The position numbers and the translations under genes are program-made. The notes under the pieces are model-generated. The model was not told the origin of the DNA, did no database searches, and was given only the letters and a program-made list of their open reading frames with translations. From positions 1-31,254 of IMG/VR virus record IMGVR_UViG_3300048922_000060: 31,254 nt of DNA, one strand, 5' to 3'. This DNA comes from a virus. This document shows, in pieces, positions 1 to 5,689 of the stretch. How positions within the stretch are numbered: position 1 is the stretch's first letter; every line of letters starts with the position of its first letter.

Positions 1-855
1 CTGGCAGACAATGCCAGCGACTTGGGGGAGTGCTGGCCGTCCTATCAACACATTGCCGATCAGTGCGAGATCAGTAAGCGTTCCGTTATGAACCACATCA
101 CTGCGTTGTGCGAGTCAGGGCTGCTGCGCAAGGAAATCAGGAAGGGTGGGCCGAAGGGCAATTCATCGAATGTTTACTTCCTGACTCTTGATGGTGGTGC
201 ACCTCCTGCACCAGGGGTAGTGCAGCAGATTCACCAGGGTAGTGCAGCTGATTCACCCCCTAGTGAATCTCCTGCACTAGGGGGTAGTGCAGGAGCTGCA
301 CCCAGAACCAGTCACTCTTCTGAATCAGTCAATGAACCGGTCATTGAACCAATTGAACCCCCGGCTTCCGCCGAGGTGGTGCCGGCTCAGTCTCGCAACC
401 TGATGCTGGTGATTGATCGCACCGATGCGCCACGGGTTGAGATTCCCGCTGACATGCCGGGCCCCAAGGACCAGTCCTGCAAAACTTTCAAGGTCTGGGC
501 GAATTACGCCATGGCCTACCGCAAGCGCTACCAGGGCGCATGGCCGGTGTGGAACGCCAAGGTTGGCGGACAGCTCGGCCAACTGGTCGACCGGCTCGGC
601 GCCGATGTCGCTCACCACGTCGCCGCGCATTACTTGAAAACCAGCGATGCCGGCGTCCTGCGCAAGTGCCACAGCCTCAACGAGCTGCTGGCCAACGCCG
701 AGAGCTACCACACCCAGTGGGTTACTGGTCAGCGCATCAACGGCACCACCGCCCGCCAGATGGAGCGCACCGAGGCAAACGTCTCCGCCGCCGAGCAGGC
801 CGCGCAAATGGTCTTGGCCAAGCGCCAAGGGGGAGAGCGCAATGAGTACCTCTGA
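1..855 (+). CDS. O-like phage replication initiator (5' partial)
   Basis: The reading frame is open to the first base of the window, so the true start lies upstream; 284 residues are visible. The N-terminal part carries a winged helix-turn-helix of the HTH_36 kind (PSYQHIADQCEISKRSVMNH followed by the wing region), which in phage replication proteins binds origin DNA. A proline/serine/glycine-rich linker follows, encoded by the palindromic repeats at 206-295. The C-terminal part (KTFKVWANYAMAYRKRYQ onwards) resembles the conserved tail of replication proteins of Pseudomonas phages and may contact the helicase machinery. The gene overlaps the next one by 14 bases and heads the early operon. 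The layout matches lambda O, where the origin iterons also lie inside the gene. The protein class is fairly sure; the exact partners are inferred. Confidence 0.8.
   Translation: MADNASDLGECWPSYQHIADQCEISKRSVMNHITALCESGLLRKEIRKGGPKGNSSNVYFLTLDGGAPPAPGVVQQIHQGSAADSPPSESPALGGSAGAAPRTSHSSESVNEPVIEPIEPPASAEVVPAQSRNLMLVIDRTDAPRVEIPADMPGPKDQSCKTFKVWANYAMAYRKRYQGAWPVWNAKVGGQLGQLVDRLGADVAHHVAAHYLKTSDAGVLRKCHSLNELLANAESYHTQWVTGQRINGTTARQMERTEANVSAAEQAAQMVLAKRQGGERNEYL
206..295. repeat. Four phased palindromic iterons inside the O-like gene; candidate replication origin
   Basis: Four related dyads follow each other. Site A (206-225) has arms CTGCAC/GTGCAG. Site B (230-247) has TTCAC and GTGCAG. Site C (250-269) has GATTCAC/GTGAATC. 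Site D (269-295) is a perfect 11-bp inverted repeat, CTCCTGCACTA and TAGTGCAGGAG, around five Gs. A shared core of CAC, a G-run (C-run in site C) and TAGTG recurs. The centres are about 21 to 23 bp apart, close to two helical turns. A further dyad, TCAATGA/TCATTGA, lies near 327-345 in a more AT-rich stretch. Lambda has four dyad-symmetric iterons inside O, so this is read as the origin bound by the gene's own product. Confidence 0.65.
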
Positions 856-1639
856 AATGAACGATCACCAAGTTGCCGGGCTCGCCGCAGCGATCTGCGC
901 TACCGCCGAGGCCATGGGTCAGGAAATGAACCCGGGCACCGCAGCGATGATGGCCGAAGACCTCTGCGCCTATTCGGTGCCGACCGTGAAGGCTGCCCTG
1001 AAGGCCTGCCGCTTCGAGGTGAAAGGCAAGCTCGCGATGGCCGACATTCTCCAGCGCGTCCAGGCTGCCGATGGGCGTCCGGGCAAGGACGAAGCATGGG
1101 CGATCGCAATGACCACGAACGACGAGTTCGAAACCGTGGTGCTGACCGACGAAATCCAGCTCGCGCTGGCTGCCGCGAAACCTGTCCTTGATGCCGGCGA
1201 CAAGGTCGGTGCGCGCATGGCGTTCAACAGCGCTTACGAGCGGCTGGTGGGACAAGCCCGGGAAGACAACAAGCAGGTCAACTGGCACGTGTCTGTCGGC
1301 TTCGACGCCAACCGCCGCACGCAGGCGATCACCAAAGCCGTGCAAATGCAGCGAATCCTACAGGAGCGCGCTCAGCAGTACCTGGCCGACTTGAGTGTCG
1401 TGCCGGTCACTGAAGACGGGCGGGCGGTTGCGGCTCTGCTCACCGGCGATGTCGCGCGTCCGTCTTCGAAGCTTCGGGAAAGACTCGCTGCGGTGAAGGA
1501 CTCAATGCTCGCCATGCGGAAAGCATCCGCTGAGGAAAAAACAGAACTGCGAATTCTGGCAGCCAACGAGCTGGCCGATCGCCGGGCGCTGCTGATTCAG
1601 CAGGCCGAACAATTGAAAGCAAGGAGCGCGGCTCAATGA
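842..1639 (+). CDS. Early phage protein in helicase-loader (P) position
   Basis: Encodes 265 residues. The ATG at 842 is chosen because GGGGGAGAG lies about six bases upstream; an in-frame longer version starting inside the previous gene has no comparable site. The N-terminal third contains a conserved-looking segment with ALKACRFEVKGKLAMADILQ and DGRPGKDEAWA, a pattern I recognise from early operons of many Pseudomonas and Burkholderia prophages but cannot tie to a proven function. The C-terminal half is charged and helical, probably coiled coil. It directly follows the O-like initiator with overlapping reading frames, the place where lambda carries helicase loader P. No Walker motif is visible, so it is not a DnaC-type ATPase. 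Helicase loading is inferred from position alone. Confidence 0.6.
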   Translation: MSTSEMNDHQVAGLAAAICATAEAMGQEMNPGTAAMMAEDLCAYSVPTVKAALKACRFEVKGKLAMADILQRVQAADGRPGKDEAWAIAMTTNDEFETVVLTDEIQLALAAAKPVLDAGDKVGARMAFNSAYERLVGQAREDNKQVNWHVSVGFDANRRTQAITKAVQMQRILQERAQQYLADLSVVPVTEDGRAVAALLTGDVARPSSKLRERLAAVKDSMLAMRKASAEEKTELRILAANELADRRALLIQQAEQLKARSAAQ

Positions 1640-1863
1640 CCATCGACAAACAAAAACTCCAGAAGCTGCTGTGGGCCGAGGCGGCGTCGTACCGCACCGA
1701 TTGTGCAGACTGGAAGCGCAACACCGAGGCACTGCAGGACTTTCTCGGGGAGAAAACAGTGGAAGAGGTGGCGCTAGAGTTGCTGGCCGAGAACGAGCGA
1801 CTGACACGGCAACTCGGCGAGTTGATCAACGGATTGCCGAACAAGGTGGCGACCCATGGCTGA
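1636..1863 (+). CDS. Small coiled-coil early phage protein
   Basis: Encodes 75 residues. The ATGA overlap with the preceding stop codon and the AAGGAG site just upstream support the start. The sequence is charged; residues 45-66 (VEEVALELLAENERLTRQLG) form a leucine-containing heptad pattern that suggests a short coiled coil. I do not recognise a family. It sits in the early operon between the loader-position gene and the NinB-like gene, so a role in replication or recombination, or as a small regulatory partner, is possible but unsupported. Confidence 0.6.
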   Translation: MTIDKQKLQKLLWAEAASYRTDCADWKRNTEALQDFLGEKTVEEVALELLAENERLTRQLGELINGLPNKVATHG

Positions 1864-2326
1864 CAAAATCTCCGTGAACTGTCAGGCGAAACTCTCCGAG
1901 GCCATCACGAAGCTTAGCGCTATGTACCGCGACAAGAAGTTCGTCGTGGTATCCCTGCGGCCCGGCAAGGACCGCACGCTCGACCAGAACCGTCTCTGGT
2001 TCGCGATGTACAAACGCATATCCGAGATGACCCAGATCGGCGATGAAGCCGACGCCCGCCGGTATTGCAAGCTGCACGTCGGCGTGCAGATCCTGCTGAA
2101 TGAGGATGCCGGGTTTCAGGCGGAGTGGTATCGGGTGATGCGTCACCTGTCGTACGAGACAAAGCTTGCCATGATGGGGGGCTGCCATCTGTTCGGCCCG
2201 GACGGTTTTCCGGTTACCAGTCTGTTCAATCGGGCCCAGGGCATCGCCTACACCGACCGCATCGTCGCGCGCTTCGCGCCTCAGGGCGTGTACTTCGATG
2301 ATCTGCTGAGCCAGGAGGCTGCATGA
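1856..2326 (+). CDS. NinB-like recombination-associated protein
   Basis: Encodes 156 residues, overlapping the previous gene by eight bases. The segment RTLDQNRLWFAMYKRISEM (residues about 39-57) matches the RSLDQN-type signature of lambda NinB (Orf), a recombination mediator that binds single-stranded DNA and SSB and can substitute for RecFOR. The C-terminal half differs from lambda NinB, so the relation is partial, and the protein may belong to a sister family that shares only this N-terminal motif. Its position directly before ninG with an ATGA overlap supports a role in the nin recombination module. Family assignment is moderate. Confidence 0.55.
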   Translation: MADKISVNCQAKLSEAITKLSAMYRDKKFVVVSLRPGKDRTLDQNRLWFAMYKRISEMTQIGDEADARRYCKLHVGVQILLNEDAGFQAEWYRVMRHLSYETKLAMMGGCHLFGPDGFPVTSLFNRAQGIAYTDRIVARFAPQGVYFDDLLSQEAA

Positions 2327-2967
2327 CGATTGAGCGGAAGCAGCCCAAACCGAAGAAATGCCGTGTTGTCACCTGCAGGGCCTCATTCGTCCCTGCACGC
2401 CTGGGTCAGGCAGTGTGCAGCCCCGCCTGCGCGCTGAAGGACGCACCCCGGAATGAACAGAAAGCGAAGAAGGCCATCGATCAGTGGAACCGCCGCGAGA
2501 TCGAGGTCCGGAAGGAGAAGCTGAAGACCAGGACGGATCACCTCAAAGATGCCGAGAAGGCTGTGCGCGATTACCGGCGTGCTTACGAATTGAGCATCGG
2601 CAGCGGCTGTATCAGCTGCGGCGAATCACAGGAATCGATCCTGGCGGCGCAAGGCTGGAAGACTGGAGGCGCGTTTGACGCGGGCCACTTTCTCGGCAAG
2701 GGCGCCCGGCCGGAACTGCGACTGGTGGCCAACAACATCTGGTTGCAGTGCAAAAGCTGCAATGCCGGCTCATCCAAGTACGCCCGAAAGGGTCAGACTG
2801 TTTCGCAAGGCTTCCGCAACGGCTTGATTGCCCGCATCGGCCTTGAGGCTGTCGAAGCGCTTGAAGCCGATCACAAACCACGCAAACACACCGTAGATGA
2901 ACTCAAGGCAATCACCGCCGAGTTCCGGGTAAAGACCAGGGAATTGAAGAAGGGGGAAGCAGCATGA
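2323..2967 (+). CDS. ninG: NinG (Rap) recombination endonuclease
   Basis: Encodes 214 residues, translationally coupled to the previous gene by ATGA. The N-terminal zinc-binding cysteines (KKCRVVTCRASFVP, then QAVCSPACA), the charged helical middle (residues about 45-90) and the C-terminal nuclease-like part with CISCGE, GAFDAGHFL and LQCKSCNAG are the typical layout of NinG/Rap. Lambda Rap is a structure-specific endonuclease that cuts branched recombination intermediates. Length is close to lambda NinG (204 residues). All cysteines expected for zinc binding are present, so the gene looks intact. Together with the NinB-like gene it forms the recombination pair of the nin region. Confidence 0.9.
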   Translation: MTIERKQPKPKKCRVVTCRASFVPARLGQAVCSPACALKDAPRNEQKAKKAIDQWNRREIEVRKEKLKTRTDHLKDAEKAVRDYRRAYELSIGSGCISCGESQESILAAQGWKTGGAFDAGHFLGKGARPELRLVANNIWLQCKSCNAGSSKYARKGQTVSQGFRNGLIARIGLEAVEALEADHKPRKHTVDELKAITAEFRVKTRELKKGEAA

Positions 2968-3650
2968 TCTATACCAGCGTATCTGGAGCAGTTGTTGCCG
3001 CCCTGGCGGCAGGAGAGAAAGGCGTCGCCAAGGGCCAAGCCTGGCAGAAACTTTACAGCCCGAACGAAGAGGAGGGCGGCTGTTTGGCATCGCTGTCATC
3101 AACTAGCGGGGAGCTGGACCGGACCCAGGTCGACTACTGGGTAGCAGCAAGACTGCACCATCTGCTGATACCGCGATACTGGGATGCCCTCGTGGCGAAG
3201 TACAGCACCAGCAAAGCGATGAAGGTCAAAGCGATCGCCGCTGTGAAGCCGTTGATCCCGAGCCCCGCCAAGCCACTATTCGTGTTCAAGGCCGTCACGG
3301 CCTGGGCCATTCCTAAGCTACCGGGTACTGCACGAAAGGGAGCCAAGGCGGTCTCGGTGGACATACCACTGGATACTCCTGCCTGGCGTCGAGAGGCCAT
3401 CATAAGGGCTGCAGTTGCTGCTGGAGTTGCCGACAAGAAGCGCGTCGAGGCCGTGGAGGAAGATGTGATCATCCTGCCCGACAGTTTCTATGACATGAAC
3501 ACCTGGGATCTGGATGCAGCACCTGAGTCGACCCGGCGACGCTGGAGGGCAGATATCAACGAGAGGCTGAACGGCCTGATTGACGACGCACTCGAGCAGG
3601 TCAGGATAATTCTGGAGGCAGAGGGCCTACTCACTCGAGAAGCAGCGTAA
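2964..3650 (+). CDS. Conserved phage protein in late-antiterminator (Q) position
   Basis: Encodes 228 residues, coupled to ninG by ATGA. It is the last gene of the early rightward operon and precedes the late leader and lysis region, which is where lambdoid phages carry the late regulator Q. The middle contains DYWVAARLHHLLIPRYWDALVAKY followed by helical and basic segments, a pattern familiar from Pseudomonas prophages where it is usually left unnamed. I see no zinc-finger motif like that of the 21/82-type Q proteins, so Q function is inferred from position. It could instead be another nin-type accessory protein. The gene ends just before a convergent hairpin. Confidence 0.55.
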   Translation: MIYTSVSGAVVAALAAGEKGVAKGQAWQKLYSPNEEEGGCLASLSSTSGELDRTQVDYWVAARLHHLLIPRYWDALVAKYSTSKAMKVKAIAAVKPLIPSPAKPLFVFKAVTAWAIPKLPGTARKGAKAVSVDIPLDTPAWRREAIIRAAVAAGVADKKRVEAVEEDVIILPDSFYDMNTWDLDAAPESTRRRWRADINERLNGLIDDALEQVRIILEAEGLLTREAA

Positions 3651-3658
3651 TAAATGGC

Positions 3659-3676
3659 GGCGAGGTTGTCCTCGCC
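3659..3676. terminator. Hairpin between convergent genes, possible bidirectional terminator
   Basis: A perfect 7-bp stem GGCGAGG/CCTCGCC with a four-base loop lies between the end of the Q-position gene and the end of the minus-strand gene at 3684. Read on the minus strand it is followed by an A/T-rich CCATTTATTA tract; on the plus strand no T-run follows. It more likely ends the minus-strand transcript. Confidence 0.4.
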
Positions 3677-3683
3677 ACCATGC

Positions 3684-3995
3684 TCATGCGCCGAGGGCAG
3701 TGAGCTCGCGCGTGAGCTGGATTAGAGCTTCGCCCTTTGTAATGGCCTTAAACTTCCAGTAGCCGCCACGGCTGATCTCTTCAACCTGCTGATTAAGTAG
3801 CGCTAAGTAGAAGTGATTCACATCATTCGCCAGCGCGAGCGCATCTGCCGTATTGACTAGCTTAAATCTATCGTTGATGCCCACTACAACGTGTACTACG
3901 TCTACTGCACCAGCCTCATTTTTCAAGGCGAGGCAGTAGTTAGCGATATGCATTTTTGCCAAGTTCAGAGCTTGGCCACTGATCGTTCCGATCAT
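3684..3995 (-). CDS. Unrecognised minus-strand accessory protein (moron)
   Basis: Encodes 103 residues. The start is supported by a GGAG site eight bases upstream on the minus strand. No family is recognised. The protein looks soluble, with alternating hydrophobic strands (VDVVHVVVGI) and helices, no signal peptide and no membrane segment. Codon choice and base composition are more AT-rich than in the neighbouring early genes, and the gene runs against the flow of both flanking operons, which fits a later insertion. Expression from the lysogen by its own promoter is plausible, but I cannot point to a convincing promoter. Function unknown. Confidence 0.6.
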   Translation of the reverse strand: MIGTISGQALNLAKMHIANYCLALKNEAGAVDVVHVVVGINDRFKLVNTADALALANDVNHFYLALLNQQVEEISRGGYWKFKAITKGEALIQLTRELTALGA

Positions 3996-4028
3996 TTTTG
4001 ATCTCCAGCTTTTTCAGGGGGAACAGCC

Positions 4029-4181
4029 ATGTCTGATGTGGGGGCATTTGGTTCATTTTCAATGGCTATAGGCGACAGAATTTTTCTCGGCCTATTGACA
4101 AGAAATGATCGTATGAGCGAAATTATATCCATCCTGTCATTCCTGCGCGTGTTAAGGAGTGATTGCCCGAAGCCCAGCTAA
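4029..4181 (+). CDS. 50-residue ORF ending inside a terminator
   Basis: An ATG is preceded by AGGGGG at a good distance and opens 50 codons (MSDVGAFGSFSMAIG at the start). The TAA stop lies within the stem-loop at 4173-4190. The peptide has a hydrophobic C-terminal half (EIISILSFLRVL) but no clear family. It may be a real leader peptide, or a chance frame in the late leader. A perfect TTGACA box occurs inside it at 4095-4100, without a good -10 partner. Confidence 0.35.
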   Translation: MSDVGAFGSFSMAIGDRIFLGLLTRNDRMSEIISILSFLRVLRSDCPKPS

Positions 4182-4197
4182 TCAGCTGGGTTTTTTT
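4173..4197 (+). terminator. Strong Rho-independent terminator
   Basis: A perfect 7-bp stem CCCAGCT/AGCTGGG with loop AATC is followed directly by seven Ts. It lies downstream of the Q-position gene and upstream of the holins, where lambdoid phages place the terminator tR' that Q overrides. It would end transcripts arriving from the left unless they are antiterminated. Confidence 0.8.
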
Positions 4198-4237
4198 ACG
4201 CCGATTATTTAGTTGCGAGTCGTGTGTCTGTTAATAT

Positions 4238-4308
4238 CTGCGTATGTGTAGGTCGTGTGCCTACCCCCCAGCTTCTGGGGACTTATCGGTTCGAATCCGA
4301 TTGCGCAG
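4238..4308 (+). tRNA. tRNA-like element with abnormal anticodon arm
   Basis: The segment folds as a cloverleaf. The 7-bp acceptor is CTGCGTA with TGCGCAG (one G-U). A D-stem GTAG/CTAC encloses a nine-base loop. The anticodon stem is CCCCA/TGGGG, and the T arm is perfect, ATCGG TTCGAAT CCGAT. Departures from a normal tRNA: three bases instead of two before the D-stem, no GG pair in the D-loop, and a five-base anticodon loop GCTTC; if the stem is opened by one pair, the loop is AGCTTCT with CTT in the middle but G instead of U at position 33. No CCA is encoded. It is 71 bases long. It could be a decayed phage tRNA or a tRNA mimic; decoding is doubtful. Confidence 0.45.
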
Positions 4309-4317
4309 CCTGCCTTG

Positions 4318-4413
4318 ATGGCGATCCTTTGCATACTGATGGTCTTTTCGACAGCTTTAGCACTATTTATTGGATCGCTGACCGCAACAGCTAAGATTGC
4401 GGATAAGGAGTAA
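4318..4413 (+). CDS. 31-residue single-pass membrane peptide ORF
   Basis: An ATG opens 31 codons (MAILCILMVFSTALALFIGS at the start), almost entirely hydrophobic for the first 20 residues and then short, polar and charged (TATAKIADKE). No Shine-Dalgarno site is visible upstream; a TTG immediately before the ATG or a GTG at 4255 could also serve. The ORF ends four bases before the next small ORF, as if translationally coupled. It could be a tiny membrane protein of the lysis region. The weak start makes it uncertain. Confidence 0.35.
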   Translation: MAILCILMVFSTALALFIGSLTATAKIADKE

Positions 4414-4416
4414 GAG

Positions 4417-4527
4417 ATGATTAAAAAACTTGCAGCTGTAATCGCACAAGCAACACTACTTTCAATTGCCGCCGTTATGGCGGGGTGCGTAGCAAATGGT
4501 CAAGTCCCCTTTTTATTTGAGGTTTAA
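4417..4527 (+). CDS. 36-residue lipopeptide-like ORF
   Basis: The ATG has a strong AAGGAG site six to seven bases upstream. The product starts MIKKLAAVI, continues with a hydrophobic segment and reaches VMAGC at residues 20-24, which resembles a lipobox, with only 12 residues after the cysteine (VANGQVPFLFEV). Such a layout is known from bacteriocin release (lysis) lipopeptides and from Rz1-like outer-membrane spanins, although it lacks the proline richness of Rz1. Methionine at -3 is unusual for a lipobox. It lies just upstream of two terminators and the holins. A lysis or membrane-perturbing role is a guess. Confidence 0.5.
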   Translation: MIKKLAAVIAQATLLSIAAVMAGCVANGQVPFLFEV

Positions 4528-4538
4528 CCTCATCCAAG

Positions 4539-4559
4539 GCCCCCTTTAGCGGGGCTTTG
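4539..4559 (+). terminator. Rho-independent terminator-like hairpin
   Basis: Stem GCCCC/GGGGC with loop CTTTAGC is followed by TTTGT. It closes the small lipopeptide ORF. The T-run is short, so strength is uncertain. Confidence 0.6.
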
Positions 4560-4568
4560 TCGTCTCTA

Positions 4569-4599
4569 GGCCTCGGCACTCGCCGGGGCCTTTTCGTTT
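4569..4599 (+). terminator. Second Rho-independent terminator-like hairpin
   Basis: Paired segments GGCC and CGGC with GCCG and GGCC, interrupted by a T on one side and a G on the other, enclose loop ACTC and are followed by TTTTCGTTT. It lies 10 bases after the previous hairpin, giving tandem terminators just before the first holin gene. This suggests the holins are expressed by antiterminated late transcription. Confidence 0.6.
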
Positions 4600-4624
4600 C
4601 CATCATGCACACGGAGTCGAGCGC

Positions 4625-4960
4625 ATGGAGTTATTGCAGCGCCTGCTCGACAAGATCGACAGGTTTGAATTGCTGATCGCGGGATTGGTCGGCGCTGTCG
4701 TCGCAAGCTGGTGGCACAAAGACGATCTTGCCGACTGGCGCGCCTGGCTGATCTTCCTGATCACTGGCATCGCTTGCTCGCTGTACCTGACGAGCATGGT
4801 CAGCAGCTATCTGGGAGTGACCGAACCGAAGATTGTTGCCGGTATTGGCTTTCTGCTCGGCACCTTCGGCGGATCGCTGCTCGCAGCCATCAACCGAGCC
4901 ATCAAAGCCGCTGACCTCTGGGCGCTTATTCGCCAGCGGTTCGGGGGAGGCAGCCCATGA
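4625..4960 (+). CDS. Putative phage holin, three membrane segments
   Basis: Encodes 111 residues. Three hydrophobic segments are visible at about residues 15-30 (ELLIAGLVGAVVASWW), 38-64 and 70-93, with a charged N-terminus and a basic C-terminal tail (IRQRFGGG). This is the size and topology of class I or 3TM phage holins, which accumulate in the inner membrane and open it at a set time to release endolysin. It is coupled by ATGA to a second holin-like gene. The two may act as holin and antiholin; which is which cannot be told from sequence. No endolysin lies next to it. Confidence 0.75.
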   Translation: MELLQRLLDKIDRFELLIAGLVGAVVASWWHKDDLADWRAWLIFLITGIACSLYLTSMVSSYLGVTEPKIVAGIGFLLGTFGGSLLAAINRAIKAADLWALIRQRFGGGSP

Positions 4961-5304
4961 ATCTTGAACTGATCAACTCCATCGCCTGCGGTTTGATTGC
5001 CTTGTGGGCGACCTGGTGTGTTCTGAGCGGGAAAGTGCGGGACGGCGTAATCGGCAAGCTGATCTATTCGGCGATCGCGATCAGTGGGTTCGTCGTGATG
5101 AGCCGGGAGCAAAACATCTTCATGATGGGCCCGACCACTGCCGGGATCACGCTGCACGTCTCGCTGGCCCTGGCCGGTATGCGTCACATCTTCATGGTCA
5201 TCTGGTGGCAGCGGGTGAAGGCCTGGCTGTGCCGGACACTGAACTGCGAGCACTGCCTGCGCTGTGACAAGGCACCGGGCGGGATCGAGCGTCGATCCAA
5301 GTAA
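4957..5304 (+). CDS. Second holin-like membrane protein
   Basis: Encodes 115 residues, overlapping the previous gene by ATGA. Hydrophobic segments lie at about residues 2-25, 30-49 and 58-84 (GITLHVSLALAGMRHIFMVIWW), followed by a cysteine-containing, basic cytoplasmic tail (CRTLNCEHCLRCDK). The overall form matches the 3TM holin superfamily seen in Pseudomonas and Burkholderia prophages. Pairing with the upstream gene suggests a holin/antiholin set. The CEHCLRC cluster could bind a metal or form disulfides, which I have not seen discussed for holins. Confidence 0.7.
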   Translation: MNLELINSIACGLIALWATWCVLSGKVRDGVIGKLIYSAIAISGFVVMSREQNIFMMGPTTAGITLHVSLALAGMRHIFMVIWWQRVKAWLCRTLNCEHCLRCDKAPGGIERRSK

Positions 5305-5346
5305 GTCGCGACACGTTTCGCGAACCTGCAAATTGTGTCGCGACAC
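5305..5346. promoter_or_regulatory. Palindromic operator-like pair GTCGCGACAC
   Basis: GTCGCGACAC occurs at 5305-5314 and again at 5337-5346; the second copy is part of a perfect 12-bp palindrome GTGTCGCGACAC (5335-5346). The copies are 32 bp apart, about three helical turns, and the outer arms also form an inverted repeat. The pair lies between the second holin stop and the next small gene's ribosome site. It could bind a dimeric regulator or form an RNA hairpin; no binding protein can be named. Confidence 0.4.
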
Positions 5347-5356
5347 TGGAGTGAGC

Positions 5357-5548
5357 ATGACCAACGTAACCCGCTTGCGCCATGCGCTCCCAATGAGCCA
5401 GGACATAAACAAGGCGCTGACCGATATGGATAGCGCGATCACCAAGGCCATCGACGCTGCCAAGGCTGCCGGTCTGCCTCAGGGCCTGATCGTTGCCGAG
5501 CTGCACGGGCACGCCCACGCCCAGACGCACGAAATGGTGAAGGCATGA
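5357..5548 (+). CDS. Small conserved phage protein, lysis region
   Basis: Encodes 63 residues from the ATG at 5357, which has GGAG five to six bases upstream; a longer in-frame version overlapping the holin has no such site. The sequence (ITKAIDAAKAAGLPQGLIVAELHGHAHAQ) is helical and resembles short unnamed proteins after holins in Pseudomonas prophages. There is no signal or membrane segment. The histidine-rich HGHAHAQTH stretch could bind metal, but nothing else supports that. Coupled to the next gene by ATGA. Confidence 0.65.
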   Translation: MTNVTRLRHALPMSQDINKALTDMDSAITKAIDAAKAAGLPQGLIVAELHGHAHAQTHEMVKA

Positions 5549-5670
5549 CCGCAGACATACATGACATCGCCAACCAGCACCTGCACCTGACCGTAGCGGC
5601 CGATGACAGTGTCCATGTGCTGCCTCGTGGACTGGGTCGTTCGGTGACAAGCATTCGAAGTGGTTTATGA
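5545..5670 (+). CDS. 41-residue small phage ORF
   Basis: Starts with an ATGA overlap on the previous gene and runs 41 codons (MTADIHDIANQHLHLTVAAD at the start). The coupling and the codon use are consistent with a real gene; the product is too short to classify. It is the last plus-strand gene before the minus-strand gene ending at 5690, and no terminator is obvious in the 19-base gap. It may be a shortened version of a longer protein cut by the accessory insertion. Confidence 0.45.
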   Translation: MTADIHDIANQHLHLTVAADDSVHVLPRGLGRSVTSIRSGL

Positions 5671-5689
5671 CGACCAAGTAAACGAGGAT

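Noticed and set aside
206-295. Iterated repeats as a CRISPR array
   Set aside because: The repeats are short, palindromic and about 22 bp apart with almost no spacer, and they lie inside a coding sequence.
4095-4128. Full sigma-70 promoter at TTGACA 4095
   Set aside because: The -35 is perfect, but the hexamer at the right distance (CGAAAT to GAAATT) is poor, and better AT-rich hexamers are 20 to 22 bases away; kept only as a hypothesis.
4238-4308. Functional tRNA-Lys(CTT)
   Set aside because: The anticodon CTT can be read only if the stem is opened, and position 33 is then G instead of the near-universal U; the D-loop also lacks GG.
4238-4308. The tRNA-like element as an attachment site
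   Set aside because: Attachment sites with tRNA 3' ends lie beside an integrase; no integrase or flanking repeat is present here.
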